Shown here: one piece after another, positions 1 through 10,548 of the stretch | Layout of the letters: each line of letters opens with the position of its first letter | How positions within the stretch are numbered: position 1 is the stretch's first letter | Assembly: GCF_947387555.1 (NCBI RefSeq) | Contig: NZ_CANDNZ010000008.1 | Location: forward strand, 62,001-126,000 | Reading direction: 5' to 3' | Length of the DNA stretch: 64,000 nt | Source: Thalassomonas sp. RHCl1 | GTDB taxonomy: Bacteria; Pseudomonadota; Gammaproteobacteria; Enterobacterales; Alteromonadaceae | Notes under the pieces: model-generated | What the model saw: only the letters and a program-made list of their open reading frames with translations | What the model was told of the DNA's origin: nothing | Database searches by the model: none | Position numbers and translations under genes: made by a program

Positions 1-39
1 GCCTATGATCTCGATTTTTGTGTTTACGAGCGCAAGTGA
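1..39 (+). CDS. Possible 3' end of a protein-coding gene cut by the window edge
   Basis: Frame 1 reads AYDLDFCVYERK and then a TGA at 37-39. The composition resembles an ordinary protein C-terminus, and an inverted repeat follows at 49-77 where a terminator would be expected. Only 12 residues are visible, so no family can be named. Frame 2 is also open to 45, so the assignment is tentative. Confidence 0.35.
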   Translation, partial: AYDLDFCVYERK

Positions 40-48
40 TAGCTGACT

Positions 49-77
49 TAAATCTTGTTGTAAACTGTTAAGATTTA
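49..77 (+). terminator. Hairpin after the truncated left-edge gene
   Basis: Perfect 8-bp arms TAAATCTT (49-56) and AAGATTTA (70-77) enclose a 13-base loop. There is no clear T-run on either side, so it may be a weak or Rho-assisted terminator or only a structured intergenic element. The stretch 78-168 shows no gene. Confidence 0.3.
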
Positions 78-168
78 GCTATAACCCCTGCTGCTTCATG
101 TCCCCATGAATGCAGGGGGATTTACAAGGAGGTAAGGACTTAGCTTGTGCCGGGAAGCAGACAAGCTG

Positions 169-390
169 AAATACATCCATGCATAAACCCAGCTCCTGCT
201 CATCCTGAGCTCGCTGGATAAATACATCCATGCATAAACCCAGCTCCTGCTCATCCTGAGCCCGCTGGATAAATACTTCCATGTATAAACCCAGCTCCTG
301 CTCATCCTGAGCCCGCTGGATAAATACTTCCATGTATAACCCCAGCTCCTGCTCATCCTGAGCCCGCTGGATAAATACTTCCATGTATAA
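169..390. repeat. 51-bp tandem repeat, four full copies plus a partial fifth
   Basis: Copies lie at 169-219, 220-270, 271-321 and 322-372, with a partial copy at 373-390, and differ by only a few substitutions (for example cataaac/tataaac, gctcgc/gcccgc). The unit is 17 codons long, so reading frames stay periodic. On the minus strand one frame (384 down to 79) reads a repeated 17-residue unit containing QRAQDEQELGL without stops, but no ribosome binding site precedes its ATG, which sits against the chemoreceptor terminator. I treat it as a non-coding minisatellite-like array, with a small chance of being a repetitive peptide gene. Confidence 0.9.
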
Positions 391-419
391 AAAAACCAGC
401 CCGGGAGCTGGTTTTTTGT
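389..419 (-). terminator. Rho-independent terminator of the chemoreceptor gene
   Basis: The stem AAAACCAGC (392-400) pairs with GCTGGTTTT (407-415) around a 6-base loop, with A/T runs on both sides. It lies 20-50 bases downstream of the chemoreceptor stop on the minus strand and could work in both directions. The terminator abuts the last partial 51-bp repeat. Confidence 0.85.
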
Positions 420-437
420 GCTTAGTTGGGCTTAAGA

Positions 438-2465
438 CTAAAGCTTAAACTCCTGTACCGACTGTTGCAGTTCTTCTGCCAGGCGGGCCACTTCGCCACT
501 GGAAGAAGCGGTTTGCTGTGAGCCGGCAGTGGTTTGCTCGGCGATAGCCACAATGGATTCCAGGTTTTCGCTGATCTCATGGGCAACCACACTTTGCTCT
601 TCTGCTGCGGTGGCAATCTGAGAGCTGCGGTCATAGGCTTCATGTACCGCGTGGGTGATGGTTTCCAGCGCCTTGTCTGCCAGTTCGCTTTGCTCGACAC
701 AGTTGGCTGCCTGGGATTTACCCGTATCCATAACCGCTACCGCTTTCTCGGCGCCGCTTTGCAGCACTTCGATCATGTTATGGATTTCCTGGGTAGATTC
801 CTGGGTCCGGCTGGCCAGGGTTCTTACTTCGTCGGCAACAACCGCGAATCCACGGCCCTGTTCACCGGCACGGGCTGCCTCGATAGCGGCGTTAAGGGCC
901 AGCAGGTTGGTCTGCTCGGCGATGCCGCGGATGACATCAAGAATACCGCCGATGGAGGCGCTGTCCTGCTGTAGCTTATTGATCACCTGGGAAGCAGACT
1001 CTACTTCGTTGGCCAGCAATTCAATGGTTTTACGGTTATTGTCAGAAATACCTTTAACGCGCTCGGCTTCATCATCCGCCTGTTTGATTTCTCCCAGGGC
1101 GTCATTGGCGCTGGACAATACGCTTTGTGAGGTACTGCTCATTTCCGTGGTGGCGGTTGCCGCCTGCTCTACCTGGTTACGCTGCTCTTCGATGGCGGTG
1201 GTGCTTTGTGCGGTTACCGCTGAAGTTTCCTCTGCAGCTGCCGCTAACTGGGTGGAGCGGCTGACGATGCTTTCGATCAGGTTACGCAGGCTTTCGATCA
1301 GGGTGTTACAGTTTTTAGACAGTTGGGCAAATTCATCCGTACCCGAGTCGTCCAGCTTGCGGGACAGGTCACCGGAGGCGACGATATTAAGCATTTCATT
1401 GACCCTAAAGAGCGGGCGGGTAATGCTGATCAGGATATAAAAAGCGGTACCTATGGCAATAAAAGCAGCAACAACAGTGAAAAAGATGGTCAAACCTTTA
1501 CCGTCGGAGACTGCGCCGTTCACCATCTCTGCCGTGGTGGTTTTGGTTTCGTTTGCCAGGGAAACTTGCTTAGCTAAGATGCTGCTGGCAGAGGCAATAT
1601 TGCTTTCTGCCGATGCCAGCATTGCTGTCGCTTGTGCAATGGCGTTAAGCTGAGCTTCCTTATTGGCAAAAATACTGTTTTCACCGTTGATCAGGTTGCT
1701 GACTTCGCCAACAGCATCTGTGACTTCGTCGGCAACATCGGACGCATCGTTGCTGTTTAATTCGTTGAGTACATCATCAATAGAGCGGCTAAGCTCGGTA
1801 TAACTGTTGGTTAATTCTCTTTCGATTAGCTGGGAAGTTTGGACATCCAGGATATCCCGGTATTCAAAGGCGGAGCTGACGATGGAGTTCAATAAGGTTT
1901 CGGTTTGTTCGGCTAAACTCACCGCCCGTTGTAGCTTAGTGTCCGCCAGATCGTGATCGGCAAGGTCGAGCAATACCGTGGCGGCATCATCGGCTTTTTC
2001 TTCCAGGGTATCCACTTTTTCGGCCAAGGCTGTGGCCTGCTCTATGCTGATTTGGCGATTTTCGAAGACACTGCCGACATTACCGCTAAAGGCATTATAA
2101 ACATCATCGACCTTGCGCAGGTTGGCAATTAAGTGGCTTTTATCCTGTACTAAGGCTTTTAACTTTTTTAATGCACCTGAAAATAAAGTGTTGGCGCTGT
2201 CAAAGGCCTGCTGGTTTTCTGCCAGCGGGGTAAGTTCGCTTTGATAATAACCTTTGAGGGTCAGGTTGCCCATCTGAGCTAATTCAAGGGTCAGTTGGTT
2301 GCTGCCCGCCAAGGTGGGGACGGCTAGCTCGCTCATTTCCAACGTTGCATCTTGAATTTTGTTGAGGCTGCTCCATGAGATGATACTGGTTATAACCAGA
2401 AGTACAGTAATAATGGCAAAACCACCCTTGATTTTCATTGCCACAGTTAGATTCATAAACACCAC
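438..2465 (-). CDS. Methyl-accepting chemotaxis protein
   Basis: Membrane chemoreceptor that would signal through CheA/CheW to the flagellar motor. The 675-residue protein has a first membrane segment near residues 13-35, a long alpha-helical periplasmic domain rich in Ala/Glu/Asn, and a second membrane segment near 326-349. A HAMP linker and the cytoplasmic coiled-coil hairpin follow, with the near-invariant tip [20 protein letters not shown] and then [15 protein letters not shown]. There is no C-terminal NWETF-type CheR tether. The ligand cannot be told from the sequence. The start [11 protein letters not shown] gives a normal N-terminus; the second Met (residue 4) is equally possible. It is monocistronic, with a terminator at 389-419 and AT-rich upstream DNA at 2466-2640. 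Confidence 0.95.
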   Translation of the reverse strand: MVFMNLTVAMKIKGGFAIITVLLVITSIISWSSLNKIQDATLEMSELAVPTLAGSNQLTLELAQMGNLTLKGYYQSELTPLAENQQAFDSANTLFSGALKKLKALVQDKSHLIANLRKVDDVYNAFSGNVGSVFENRQISIEQATALAEKVDTLEEKADDAATVLLDLADHDLADTKLQRAVSLAEQTETLLNSIVSSAFEYRDILDVQTSQLIERELTNSYTELSRSIDDVLNELNSNDASDVADEVTDAVGEVSNLINGENSIFANKEAQLNAIAQATAMLASAESNIASASSILAKQVSLANETKTTTAEMVNGAVSDGKGLTIFFTVVAAFIAIGTAFYILISITRPLFRVNEMLNIVASGDLSRKLDDSGTDEFAQLSKNCNTLIESLRNLIESIVSRSTQLAAAAEETSAVTAQSTTAIEEQRNQVEQAATATTEMSSTSQSVLSSANDALGEIKQADDEAERVKGISDNNRKTIELLANEVESASQVINKLQQDSASIGGILDVIRGIAEQTNLLALNAAIEAARAGEQGRGFAVVADEVRTLASRTQESTQEIHNMIEVLQSGAEKAVAVMDTGKSQAANCVEQSELADKALETITHAVHEAYDRSSQIATAAEEQSVVAHEISENLESIVAIAEQTTAGSQQTASSSGEVARLAEELQQSVQEFKL

Positions 2466-2640
2466 CAGTTGAACTTTAGAGTTAAGAATAGAGAATAAAT
2501 GACTTTAATGATCATTATTCAAATTTTTAATATGTTACAGGAATCGACAGCCCGCTGTTACAGTATTTAAGCATTTTGTCATAATTAATCATTATAACAA
2601 GCAAATCAAGGATTCCATTTTGAAATGGTAAATTTAATTG

Positions 2641-3456
2641 TCAGATATGGGTGTGGGATTGTTCGGTAAAAACTTGCTTATCGTGCCACCTTAATAAGGT
2701 GAGATGATTGCCCCAGACACAGCCGGTGTCCAGGGCATAAAGGTTGGCATGCGGGCACTGGCCCATCAGGGAAGCCCAGTGGCCGAAAACCCAGTTGGCC
2801 GAATCCAGTTGTTTATTGAGCTGGTACCAGGGGAAGATATCTTTGGGGGCATGCTCGGGGGTTTCTTTACAGCTAAATTCCAATGACAAATCTTCCCGGC
2901 AGTAGCGCATCCGGGTGAAGGCATTAATGGTATAGCGGAACTTTTCCACTTCGGTTTTCGCCTGGTGCCAGTTGTCGGGGGAGTTACCGTACATTTGTTT
3001 CAGCCAAGTATCCCTGTCACTACCTTTTAGTTTTTCACTGGCGCTTGCCGCCTGGGCTAGGGCGTCTTTTATGCTCCACTGGGGCGATAAACCGGCGTGG
3101 CTGATATAGGTTTCTTCTCCAGGCAGTTGACGCAGTAGCGGCTGCCCGGCTAACCACTGGATTAAGGCCGGCAAATCCGGGGCCTGGAGTATCTGCTCGA
3201 GCTTATCTTTGGGGTTGGCTTTTTTAATGCCGGCGGCGATGGCGAGTAAATGCAGGTCATGGTTACCCAGCACCATTTTGGCACTCTCTCCCAGGGAGAT
3301 TAAAAACCTCAGGGTCTCGAGGGATTGCGGCCCGCGGGCGACGATATCTCCGGCCAGGTATAACTGATCCTGCTCAGGGCAAAAAGCGGCCTGGTTCAGC
3401 AGGCTTTTAAGCTCTTGCAAGCAGCCCTGTATATCTCCGACCAGATAAATCGCCAT
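2641..3456 (-). CDS. apaH: Bis(5'-nucleosyl)-tetraphosphatase, symmetrical (ApaH)
   Basis: Hydrolyses Ap4A to two ADP in the cytoplasm and, in E. coli, removes Np4 caps from RNA. The calcineurin-like metallophosphatase motifs are present in order: GDIQGC, GDIVARG and GNHDLH, followed by a conserved HAG. The frame is open further upstream, but the family N-terminus MAIYLVGDIQG starts at 3456, giving 271 residues, the usual length. The longer frame would run through apaG and is rejected. It is the last gene of the lptD-surA-pdxA-ksgA-apaG-apaH operon, 28 bases after apaG, the classic gammaproteobacterial order. Confidence 0.96.
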   Translation of the reverse strand: MAIYLVGDIQGCLQELKSLLNQAAFCPEQDQLYLAGDIVARGPQSLETLRFLISLGESAKMVLGNHDLHLLAIAAGIKKANPKDKLEQILQAPDLPALIQWLAGQPLLRQLPGEETYISHAGLSPQWSIKDALAQAASASEKLKGSDRDTWLKQMYGNSPDNWHQAKTEVEKFRYTINAFTRMRYCREDLSLEFSCKETPEHAPKDIFPWYQLNKQLDSANWVFGHWASLMGQCPHANLYALDTGCVWGNHLTLLRWHDKQVFTEQSHTHI

Positions 3457-3484
3457 ATAAACTTTTCCTGCTTCCCTGTTTCGG

Positions 3485-3922
3485 CTAATTGAGAATGTTG
3501 GGCATGGCCAGGCGGAACACCGGGATTTCTGCCCTGAGAGTTTCTCCCTGCGGATTTTGCAGTTGGTAATAGCCCTGCATGGTACCAAGGGGGGTTTCAA
3601 AGACTGAGCCACTGGTATAGCTGAAACTGGCGCCGGGTAAAATATCCGGGGTCTGGCCGATAACACCTTCACCTTCTACAGTGCTGGTTTCACCATTGGC
3701 ATCGGTGATCAACCAGCTGCGTGCTAATAACCTGACCGCCTGCTCACTGTTATTGGTGATGGTGATGGTATAACTGAAGGCATAAGTCTGCTCTTGGGGC
3801 AATGACTGCTCCGGCAAATAAGTGCTTTTGGCACTGACGCTTATCTTAGAGCAAATATCGTTACCAAGATCTTGTTGTCTGTCTGATGCCTGGTTTGAGC
3901 GGGTATTGCATTCATTCATCAT
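3485..3922 (-). CDS. apaG: ApaG (CorD) family protein
   Basis: Small beta-sandwich protein of the ApaG/FBXO3 domain family. Its bacterial role is poorly defined; it has been linked to Co2+ sensitivity and to nucleoside polyphosphate metabolism through its neighbour apaH. Family features seen are ITITNNSEQAVRLLAR, the glycine-rich VEGEGVIGQTPDI segment and the YTSG ... GTMQGYYQ block. I take the ATG at 3922, preceded by an AAGG at about 6 bases, giving 145 residues, slightly longer than the usual ~125. A second ATG at 3919 is equivalent. A longer frame to 3970 would overlap ksgA by 38 bases. Confidence 0.93.
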   Translation of the reverse strand: MMNECNTRSNQASDRQQDLGNDICSKISVSAKSTYLPEQSLPQEQTYAFSYTITITNNSEQAVRLLARSWLITDANGETSTVEGEGVIGQTPDILPGASFSYTSGSVFETPLGTMQGYYQLQNPQGETLRAEIPVFRLAMPNILN

Positions 3923-3932
3923 TTTAACCTTG

Positions 3933-4745
3933 TTATTGCTCCGGCGGGTGGTCAACGATAAAGTTGGCAAGGCGGATATATTGATCCAGCGTGAGGTTTT
4001 CCGGCCTTAATCCCGGGTCTATTTCTAAACTTTGCAGTTGTTCAACCGTTAATAACTTTTTAAAGCTGTTGCGGATGGTTTTTCTGCGCTGGTTGAAGGC
4101 GGCCAGACAAACCTTGTTCAGGGCCTCGATATCTTTCACCGGATTTTTGATTTCTTTATGCGGCACCAGGCGTACTATGGCCGAGTCGACCTTAGGGGCA
4201 GGCTTAAAGGCTTCCGGACCGATTTTCATTACCGGGATCACCTGGCACTGGTACTGGGTCATGATTGACAGCCGGCCGTAAGCCTTAGAATTTTCTCCCG
4301 ATGCCATACGTTCCACGACTTCTTTTTGCAGCATAAAATGCATATCTTTCACTTTATCTTTAAAGCTTAAAAGATGAAAAATCAGCGGTGTGGAAATATT
4401 ATAGGGCAGGTTGCCAAAGATACGTAACGGCTTATCCGGGGTTGCCAGTTGGGCAAAATCGAATTTGAGCGCATCGGTTTCATGTATGGTCAGGTGCGGC
4501 GCCCAAAACGGGTGATGGCGCAATCTGTGGGCCAGATCCCGGTCGAGTTCCACCACAGAGAGTTTGCCGGCACGTTCGATCACCGGTTCGGTTAAGGCAC
4601 CTAATCCGGGGCCGATCTCAATTAAGTTTTCTCCCGGCTCGGGATTGATGGCATCAACAATCTGGCTGATGACGGCATCGTTGTGCAAGAAGTTTTGACC
4701 GAAGCGTTTTTTGGCCTGGTGGCCTAAATGTGAATTTTTACTCAT
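3933..4745 (-). CDS. rsmA: 16S rRNA dimethyladenosine transferase (KsgA/RsmA)
   Basis: SAM-dependent enzyme that dimethylates two adjacent adenosines in the 3'-terminal hairpin of 16S rRNA during small-subunit maturation. The 270-residue protein begins with the family hallmark KKRFGQNFL. It carries motif I ([11 protein letters not shown]), an acidic SAM-ribose site (VVELDRD) and the catalytic NLPYN motif in FGNLPYNIS. Length and C-terminal rRNA-binding domain are normal. The ATG overlaps the pdxA stop by four bases (ATGA), indicating translational coupling, and apaG follows after 10 bases. Confidence 0.97.
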   Translation of the reverse strand: MSKNSHLGHQAKKRFGQNFLHNDAVISQIVDAINPEPGENLIEIGPGLGALTEPVIERAGKLSVVELDRDLAHRLRHHPFWAPHLTIHETDALKFDFAQLATPDKPLRIFGNLPYNISTPLIFHLLSFKDKVKDMHFMLQKEVVERMASGENSKAYGRLSIMTQYQCQVIPVMKIGPEAFKPAPKVDSAIVRLVPHKEIKNPVKDIEALNKVCLAAFNQRRKTIRNSFKKLLTVEQLQSLEIDPGLRPENLTLDQYIRLANFIVDHPPEQ

Positions 4746-5725
4746 GATTTGTTATTTACTAAGTGAATGGCATTAGACATGGCTTCAATAAAGCTGCCGG
4801 AATCCGCCTGGCCGGTTGCAGCCAGCTCCAGTGCCGTGCCGTGGTCAACGGAAGTGCGGATAAAAGGTAAACCTAAGGTGATATTGACGGAAGCGCCAAA
4901 TCCCTTGTATTTAAGTACCGGTAAGCCTTGGTCATGATACATGGTCAAGATGGCATCCGCCTGGCTTAAATATTTTTCCTGGAAAATGGTATCCGCCGGC
5001 AGTGGCCCGATAATATTCATGCCTTCGCGTCGCAATTCTTCAAAGGCAGGGATGATGGTTTCAATCTCTTCCCCGCCGAGATGACCGTCTTCACCGGCAT
5101 GCGGGTTTAAACCACAGGCATAGATGGCTGGATTTTTGATGCCGAATTTTTCGATCAAATCCCGGTGTAGAATACGGGTGACTTTTTGCAGTCTTTCCGT
5201 GGTAATGGCTTTGGCGACATAGGCCAGCGGAATATGGGTGGTCACCAGGGCAACCCGCAAGCCTTCTGTGGCCAACATCATCACCACATCGCTGCAATTG
5301 GCCTGGTGGGCAAAATATTCGGTATGGCCGCTAAAGGGAATACCTGCCTGGTTAATCAAGCCTTTGTGTACCGGGCCGGTGACGATGGCATCAAATTCAC
5401 CTGAGATATTTTTCTCGCTGGCAATACGTAAGCTTTCTACCACGTAGTGGCCATTGTCCGGGTTAAGTTCACCGGGTACACAGGGGGCTGCCAGTTCCAG
5501 CGGTAAAATGGTCAGGGTGCCGGCCTGTTGCGGCAATGCGGCGGCACTTGCGTCGTATGGTGTCAACTCAAGCGGTAATTGCAGTTGTTTGGCCCGCTCA
5601 AGCAGCAGCTCAGGGGAGGCGATAACCACCACTTGTACCGGCCAGGCTTGCTGGGCAATGGCGATCACCAGGTCGGGGCCAATACCCGCAGGTTCACCCG
5701 GGGTAATGGCAATGCGTTTAGTCAT
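4742..5725 (-). CDS. pdxA: 4-hydroxythreonine-4-phosphate dehydrogenase (PdxA)
   Basis: NAD-dependent, metal-dependent oxidation in the DXP-dependent pyridoxal phosphate pathway, upstream of PdxJ. The 327-residue protein starts with [13 protein letters not shown] and contains the substrate and metal motifs GHTEYFA, a TTHIPLA block, [11 protein letters not shown] and [11 protein letters not shown], all at family spacing. Its ATG overlaps the surA stop by one base (TAATG) and its stop overlaps the rsmA start. The gene is intact. Confidence 0.97.
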   Translation of the reverse strand: MTKRIAITPGEPAGIGPDLVIAIAQQAWPVQVVVIASPELLLERAKQLQLPLELTPYDASAAALPQQAGTLTILPLELAAPCVPGELNPDNGHYVVESLRIASEKNISGEFDAIVTGPVHKGLINQAGIPFSGHTEYFAHQANCSDVVMMLATEGLRVALVTTHIPLAYVAKAITTERLQKVTRILHRDLIEKFGIKNPAIYACGLNPHAGEDGHLGGEEIETIIPAFEELRREGMNIIGPLPADTIFQEKYLSQADAILTMYHDQGLPVLKYKGFGASVNITLGLPFIRTSVDHGTALELAATGQADSGSFIEAMSNAIHLVNNKS

Positions 5726-7026
5726 TATTTCTCTTCCAGATCAAATACTTCTATATGTGCTTGATCTCGGGTTTCTTTGATCCAGCGGGCGCTTTCCATA
5801 CCGAACTTACGGTTGTAGAGCATTTGATAAGCCCGGTTTTCATTCATTTTCTCGGTGGCATCAAGCGTACGGCGGCCGGTTAACTGCACCAGGTGCCAGC
5901 CAAAAGAGGAACGGAACGGCTTGTGGTATTCGTTGATGTCCAGTCGGGCCAGTGCATCTTTAAAGGCGGGATCATAGCTGTTGGGATCGGCCCAGCCGAG
6001 ATCGCCGCCCTTAACGGAAGTGGGGCCGTCGGAGTGCTCTTTGGCCAGCTCGGCAAAATCGGCTTCACCGGCGTTTAGCTGATCCAGGAAACCCTGCAGC
6101 ATTTCTTCGGCTTTGGCTTCGCTTAAGATCACCGAAGGTTCGATCAAAATATGGCGCGACTCCACTTCTTCGATTTCGACCACTTCTTTACCGCGGATAT
6201 CCTTGACTTTGACGATACTAAAACCCAAACCGGTACGGATAGGGCCTAAAACCGTACCCTTGGCTTCGCCGTCGATGATTTCGGAAAACAGGGTCGGCAT
6301 TTCATTGATGGTTTTCCAGCCGAGATCCCCCCCTTCCAGGGCGTTGCTGTCACTGGATGAGGCGATGGCAATCCTGGCAAAGTCTGAGCCATTATTAAGC
6401 AGCTCTATTACCTTATCGGCGCGGGTTTTGGCGGCATTGATATCTTCCTGGTTGGGATCTGCCGGAAAGGCGATCAGGATATGGCCAAGTTGGTATTCAA
6501 CCTCATTGGTGGTTTGCTCTTTCATCATTTTCAGCAGGTTGCCGACTTCCTGCGGGGAAATATAAACACGGCGGTGGACACTGGCGCGGCGTACTTCACC
6601 GGAAATCAGTTCGGTACGTACGCTTTCACGGTATTGTTCATACTCCAGGCCGTCGGCGATGATGTTTTCACGGAACTGTTCCAGGGAAAGGCCGTTATCC
6701 CGGGCCATATTGGTCAGGGTTTCATCGAGCTGGGCATCGCTGACCTGCACCCCCATGCGTTCGCCGATTTGCAGGATTAAACTGTCATTGATCAGTTTGT
6801 CCATCACCTGCACCCGCAGGGCGTTATCTGAGGGCAGCTCTTGATTATTATTTTTGGCTTGCTGCTTAATGCTTTGGATTAAGTCCTGAATTTCTGACTC
6901 AAGTACAACCCCGGTATTGGCAACGGCAGCTATCCTGTCCAGCGGTACTTCTTCTGCCTGTAGGTTTAGGGCAGCACCAAAAAATAATGATGAAGCCAGT
7001 GTTAATAACTTAAATGAATTTTTCAT
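5725..7026 (-). CDS. surA: Periplasmic chaperone / peptidyl-prolyl isomerase SurA
   Basis: Periplasmic chaperone that escorts unfolded outer-membrane proteins, LptD among them, to the BAM complex. The 433-residue precursor has a signal peptide (about residues 1-24, ending LNLQA), an N-terminal chaperone domain ([12 protein letters not shown] ...), and two parvulin domains. The first starts near [13 protein letters not shown] and the second near [10 protein letters not shown]; each has the GGDLGW motif. A short C-terminal helix completes the chaperone module. It sits 17 bases after lptD and is coupled to pdxA. Confidence 0.97.
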   Translation of the reverse strand: MKNSFKLLTLASSLFFGAALNLQAEEVPLDRIAAVANTGVVLESEIQDLIQSIKQQAKNNNQELPSDNALRVQVMDKLINDSLILQIGERMGVQVSDAQLDETLTNMARDNGLSLEQFRENIIADGLEYEQYRESVRTELISGEVRRASVHRRVYISPQEVGNLLKMMKEQTTNEVEYQLGHILIAFPADPNQEDINAAKTRADKVIELLNNGSDFARIAIASSSDSNALEGGDLGWKTINEMPTLFSEIIDGEAKGTVLGPIRTGLGFSIVKVKDIRGKEVVEIEEVESRHILIEPSVILSEAKAEEMLQGFLDQLNAGEADFAELAKEHSDGPTSVKGGDLGWADPNSYDPAFKDALARLDINEYHKPFRSSFGWHLVQLTGRRTLDATEKMNENRAYQMLYNRKFGMESARWIKETRDQAHIEVFDLEEK

Positions 7027-7043
7027 GTATATAATTATCTTGA

Positions 7044-9320
7044 TTAATTATTGAGAAAATACGGACGTTTGTAACCGAATATACTCGAGTTAAACATATC
7101 TTGTCTGCCAACGGTTGAATCCTGGCCGCCAAACCCTTTCTGGAACTTTATCATAAAACCGCTGTTAAATTCATCGCGGTTTTCATTAATAAAGTCTTGC
7201 TCGTCGATATTAGTGTTGATTTGCCTTTGGTAGATAAAACGTACCCGCCAGCAGCAGCTTTCGTATTCCAATCCCGCATAAGACTCAATACTGCGATTTT
7301 GTTGAAGATCCTGTGTGATCCGGCCAACAAAGGTCCATTTTTTATCTATCTTGGTACTGCCGAGCAATGAAATTTGTTCCAGTGTAGAGTCTGAGACATT
7401 ACGACTGTACCTATGGTTCAATTGGATCAGCTGATTTTCATTAAACTGGTAATCCAGGTTCACCTGGCTTTTATCGGTGACATTGGTGGTGGTATTGTAC
7501 TGGATGTCGCCGCTTAACTGCCATTGATGGTTAATGCGGTAGAACAGATCCGCCGCCAGGGCCGACTTATTGGCGGAAATACCCAAAGTATCGTCGGCGG
7601 CAAAGTTACTGTCGTTGAGATAAACTATGCCCCCCAGGCTGGCCCGGAACAGTTCCTGGTGTGACCGGCTTAAGATCCGGCTGGTTACCCCCCAGGAAAC
7701 CTGGTTGGCATGAGCAATTCTGTCTAAACCGCTGTAACGGCGATCCCTGAATAAGCCGTTGTAGTCATCCTGTAATCTTGCGGTATCGTAGACGGCGATA
7801 TCGCTTTGGTCCTTATCCGGGATATATAAATACTGCAACTGAGGTTCGAAGGTCTGGGTTAAGCCCTTACCGAAGGCCTGGAGGTCGCGGTCAAAATTGA
7901 TGCCGCCGTGAAAACGGATCTTTGGCAGGGTTCGGCTGACGGTTTCTTCAAAGTCGTCGTTCTCGGCAATATCTTCCTGCTGATAATAGGTTTGCAGCAC
8001 TTTTAACTCGGAATTAAGGAACCAGGCGGGGCTGGTGAGGGGAAAATTAAATCCGGCTTCTACATGGTAGCGGTTCGCCTTGGGCTGCGCTTTATTGGGA
8101 GTTTCAAACCGGGTCAACTCGGAATAGACCTCGAATTGGCCATTTAGCAAAGGCAGCGGCTGTTGGCTGGCGATTTCGATTTGCGGCAAGGTTTTATAAC
8201 TGTGCTGATGATTTCCCAAGACTTCGAAATCCTGCAGTTTAAAGGTGGTTTGCCAGTTCTCGCCAAAATAGGATAACTCGCCTACCTGGTATAGATAGGC
8301 GTCATTGGCCTTGTATTCTTCACTGCCGATATCCACCAGGTAATTATCGTCACTGATGGTGGTATAGTCGATATAGGCGCGGAAACGATCCGAGAAGGTA
8401 CCGCTATGCTGGTAGCGGGCCAGATAACGGGGATCATTATTGGCGTTGAGTTCATTATCCTTGTTCAGGTATTCCAGGTTGATTTTCCCAAACTGCAGAT
8501 CCGCAAGATAGCGAAATTCCGTCAACAGTTGCATGCCGCGCTTAGACATGTAACGCGGGGTGATGGTCGCATCCAGGTTTTCCGCGATGTTCCAGTAAAA
8601 AGGCATGGCAACTTCGACCCCCGAACTGCCGGAAGAGCTGAACTGGGGTTCCAGCAAGCCTGACTTACGTTCGTTGGTGACCGGATAATTAAAATAGGGC
8701 AGATAAAACACCGGCACCCCGAATAATCTCAGTCGGGCATGGTAGGCTTCGACATAATTTTCTTCTACCGAGAGATTGATGGCGGCGGCTTTGATTTGCC
8801 AGTCAGGGACTTCACCGAGACAAGCGGTGTAGGTGGAGTCAATCATGCTCAACTCACCGTCTTTGTTGACGATAATGGCGCCTGCTTCCCCTTTGCCCGG
8901 GCTATTGACCAGCTGGTAGGAAGTCTTGGTTAACTGGGTTGATTGGGTCTCGTCACTGGCATCCAGGGCGTTGGCAAAAACATTGACCATATTATTTTGA
9001 AAGTGAATATTGCCTTTGGCGTTAAAAGACTCCGACTGGCGGTTTACTTTCAGTTCATCTGCTTTAATCCGGTGTTCCTCGTTGATCAGGGTGACATCGC
9101 CGGTGAACTTTGCCACCTGGTTTCTTAGCAAACTGGTATGGTCGGCCACGATTTTGATCGTTTGTCCTTCACCTGCCTGATATCCGGGCGCCAGCTGGGG
9201 GTATGCCGGAGGCAAACATTGCGGCGCCGGGCTTAGATCGGTTACTGAGGTTTCGGCGGCGACAGCCCCTGAAAAAAACAGGCAATAATAAGCAGAGAAA
9301 ACTTTACGAGAAAATGGCAT
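7044..9320 (-). CDS. lptD: LPS-assembly protein LptD
   Basis: Outer-membrane beta-barrel that, with the lipoprotein LptE, inserts lipopolysaccharide into the outer leaflet. The 758-residue precursor has a signal peptide (about 1-22), a periplasmic jelly-roll domain of the LptA/OstA type, and a large C-terminal barrel ending in aromatic-rich strands. Four cysteines match the disulfide framework of the E. coli protein: Cys35, Cys167 and the adjacent pair Cys689-Cys690. These would form the interdomain disulfides needed for function. First gene of its operon, divergent from amgK across 163 bp of AT-rich DNA. Confidence 0.96.
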   Translation of the reverse strand: MPFSRKVFSAYYCLFFSGAVAAETSVTDLSPAPQCLPPAYPQLAPGYQAGEGQTIKIVADHTSLLRNQVAKFTGDVTLINEEHRIKADELKVNRQSESFNAKGNIHFQNNMVNVFANALDASDETQSTQLTKTSYQLVNSPGKGEAGAIIVNKDGELSMIDSTYTACLGEVPDWQIKAAAINLSVEENYVEAYHARLRLFGVPVFYLPYFNYPVTNERKSGLLEPQFSSSGSSGVEVAMPFYWNIAENLDATITPRYMSKRGMQLLTEFRYLADLQFGKINLEYLNKDNELNANNDPRYLARYQHSGTFSDRFRAYIDYTTISDDNYLVDIGSEEYKANDAYLYQVGELSYFGENWQTTFKLQDFEVLGNHQHSYKTLPQIEIASQQPLPLLNGQFEVYSELTRFETPNKAQPKANRYHVEAGFNFPLTSPAWFLNSELKVLQTYYQQEDIAENDDFEETVSRTLPKIRFHGGINFDRDLQAFGKGLTQTFEPQLQYLYIPDKDQSDIAVYDTARLQDDYNGLFRDRRYSGLDRIAHANQVSWGVTSRILSRSHQELFRASLGGIVYLNDSNFAADDTLGISANKSALAADLFYRINHQWQLSGDIQYNTTTNVTDKSQVNLDYQFNENQLIQLNHRYSRNVSDSTLEQISLLGSTKIDKKWTFVGRITQDLQQNRSIESYAGLEYESCCWRVRFIYQRQINTNIDEQDFINENRDEFNSGFMIKFQKGFGGQDSTVGRQDMFNSSIFGYKRPYFLNN

Positions 9321-9483
9321 TTAGAGTCCGGAAATAATAATGATAATATGGTGATTATTAATATTTATATAAGTTTAAGCCGATGAAATGCGGTATTTTA
9401 CTGCATAACTTGGATATGATATAGCAATTTTCATTATCCTGCTAATTGGTTATATTGGGCTTTTTGTTAAAAAGGGTAAAAGT

Positions 9484-10533
9484 TTGTCGCTAACTTCAAG
9501 AGAAACAGGGCTGAAGAGCTGGTTATGTGGAGTGTTTTCAGTACCTGAGATCAGCTTACTGTCTATGAACGGTGATGCCGGTTTTCGTCAATACTACCGC
9601 TTTGATCTCGATGGTGTTTCTTATGTCGCGGTGGATGCACCGCCACAATATTCCAATAACCAGGGATTTATCGCGCTCGGATCAGGCCTTGCTGAAAGTG
9701 GCATCCAGGTACCGGAAATGAAAGCCGGGGATCTGGAACTGGGTTATTTTTGCTTAACCGACTTTGGCGACACCCTGCTCTCGAATGTGCTCTCGAGCGA
9801 CAATATGCAGGCTTATTACCGCCAGGCAATCGAATTGTTACCGGCCATTGCCACCAGCCAACCGGCAGGAGATTATGTTTTACCCGACTATGACCGGCCC
9901 TTTATAGACTTTGAGTTATCGATCTTTACCGAGTGGTTGCTTGCAAAGCATTTAAATATTGATTTATCACCGCAAGAGTTGCAGAAATTACGCGCCTGCT
10001 TTGATATTTTAATCGACTCTGCCCTGGCGCAGCCGCAAGTGACCATGCACCGGGATTATCATAGCCGTAATATTATGTTATTGGCTGATAAAAACTTAGG
10101 TATTATCGATTTTCAGGACGCGGTCAGAGGCCCGGTGACCTATGATATCGTTTCTTTATTGCGGGATTGTTATCTGCGCTGGCCAGATCAGCAGATCGGC
10201 CCGTTATTTGAGTATTACTGCGATTTGATCACCAAAGCATTAAACTTACCCCGGGTGAGCGCGGCAAAATGGCAGCGTTGGTTTGATCTGATGGGGCTGC
10301 AGCGCCACCTCAAAGCCAGCGGCATCTTTGCCCGTTTATATCACAGGGACAATAAAGCTGGCTATTTAAAGGATATTCCGCTAACCCTTGCTTACATCCA
10401 GGATATCAGCGGCTGTTATGATGAATTGGCATTCCTGCACCAGTTAGTGGCAGAGCAGGTATTGCCGGCGTTGGCTGCTAAGGAAAACCTTGAGCAGCAA
10501 GTCTTGCCAGCTGCTGCCGGCAACGAACAATAA
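9484..10533 (+). CDS. amgK: N-acetylmuramate/N-acetylglucosamine kinase, AmgK type
   Basis: Phosphorylates the anomeric carbon of MurNAc/GlcNAc in the cell-wall recycling route that leads directly to UDP-MurNAc and bypasses de novo MurA (the fosfomycin target). The 349-residue protein is of the aminoglycoside-phosphotransferase fold, with the catalytic loop HRDYHSRNIM and the metal-binding IIDFQDAVRGP. The only sensible start is a TTG at 9484 behind AAGGG; no ATG occurs upstream in frame. murU follows after 15 bases, which supports the AmgK call over a generic phosphotransferase. Confidence 0.9.
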   Translation: MSLTSRETGLKSWLCGVFSVPEISLLSMNGDAGFRQYYRFDLDGVSYVAVDAPPQYSNNQGFIALGSGLAESGIQVPEMKAGDLELGYFCLTDFGDTLLSNVLSSDNMQAYYRQAIELLPAIATSQPAGDYVLPDYDRPFIDFELSIFTEWLLAKHLNIDLSPQELQKLRACFDILIDSALAQPQVTMHRDYHSRNIMLLADKNLGIIDFQDAVRGPVTYDIVSLLRDCYLRWPDQQIGPLFEYYCDLITKALNLPRVSAAKWQRWFDLMGLQRHLKASGIFARLYHRDNKAGYLKDIPLTLAYIQDISGCYDELAFLHQLVAEQVLPALAAKENLEQQVLPAAAGNEQ

Positions 10534-10548
10534 GAGAATGAAACGACC

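Noticed and set aside
79-384. 101-codon minus-strand reading frame across the 51-bp repeats as a gene
   Set aside because: No ribosome binding site, start codon lies against a terminator, and the open frame is explained by a 51-bp period with no stops in the unit.
655-1440. 261-codon plus-strand frame opposite the chemoreceptor
   Set aside because: Antisense shadow of a well-recognised MCP coding region; the translation has no protein-like features.
2466-2530. Sigma-28 (FliA) promoter for the chemoreceptor
   Set aside because: TAAAGTCA occurs but the GCCGATAA-type -10 at correct spacing is absent.
3457-3672. N-terminal extension of ApaH
   Set aside because: It would read through most of the start-proximal overlap with apaG, lacks homology to ApaH, and the family N-terminus MAIYLVGD has its own ATG at 3456.
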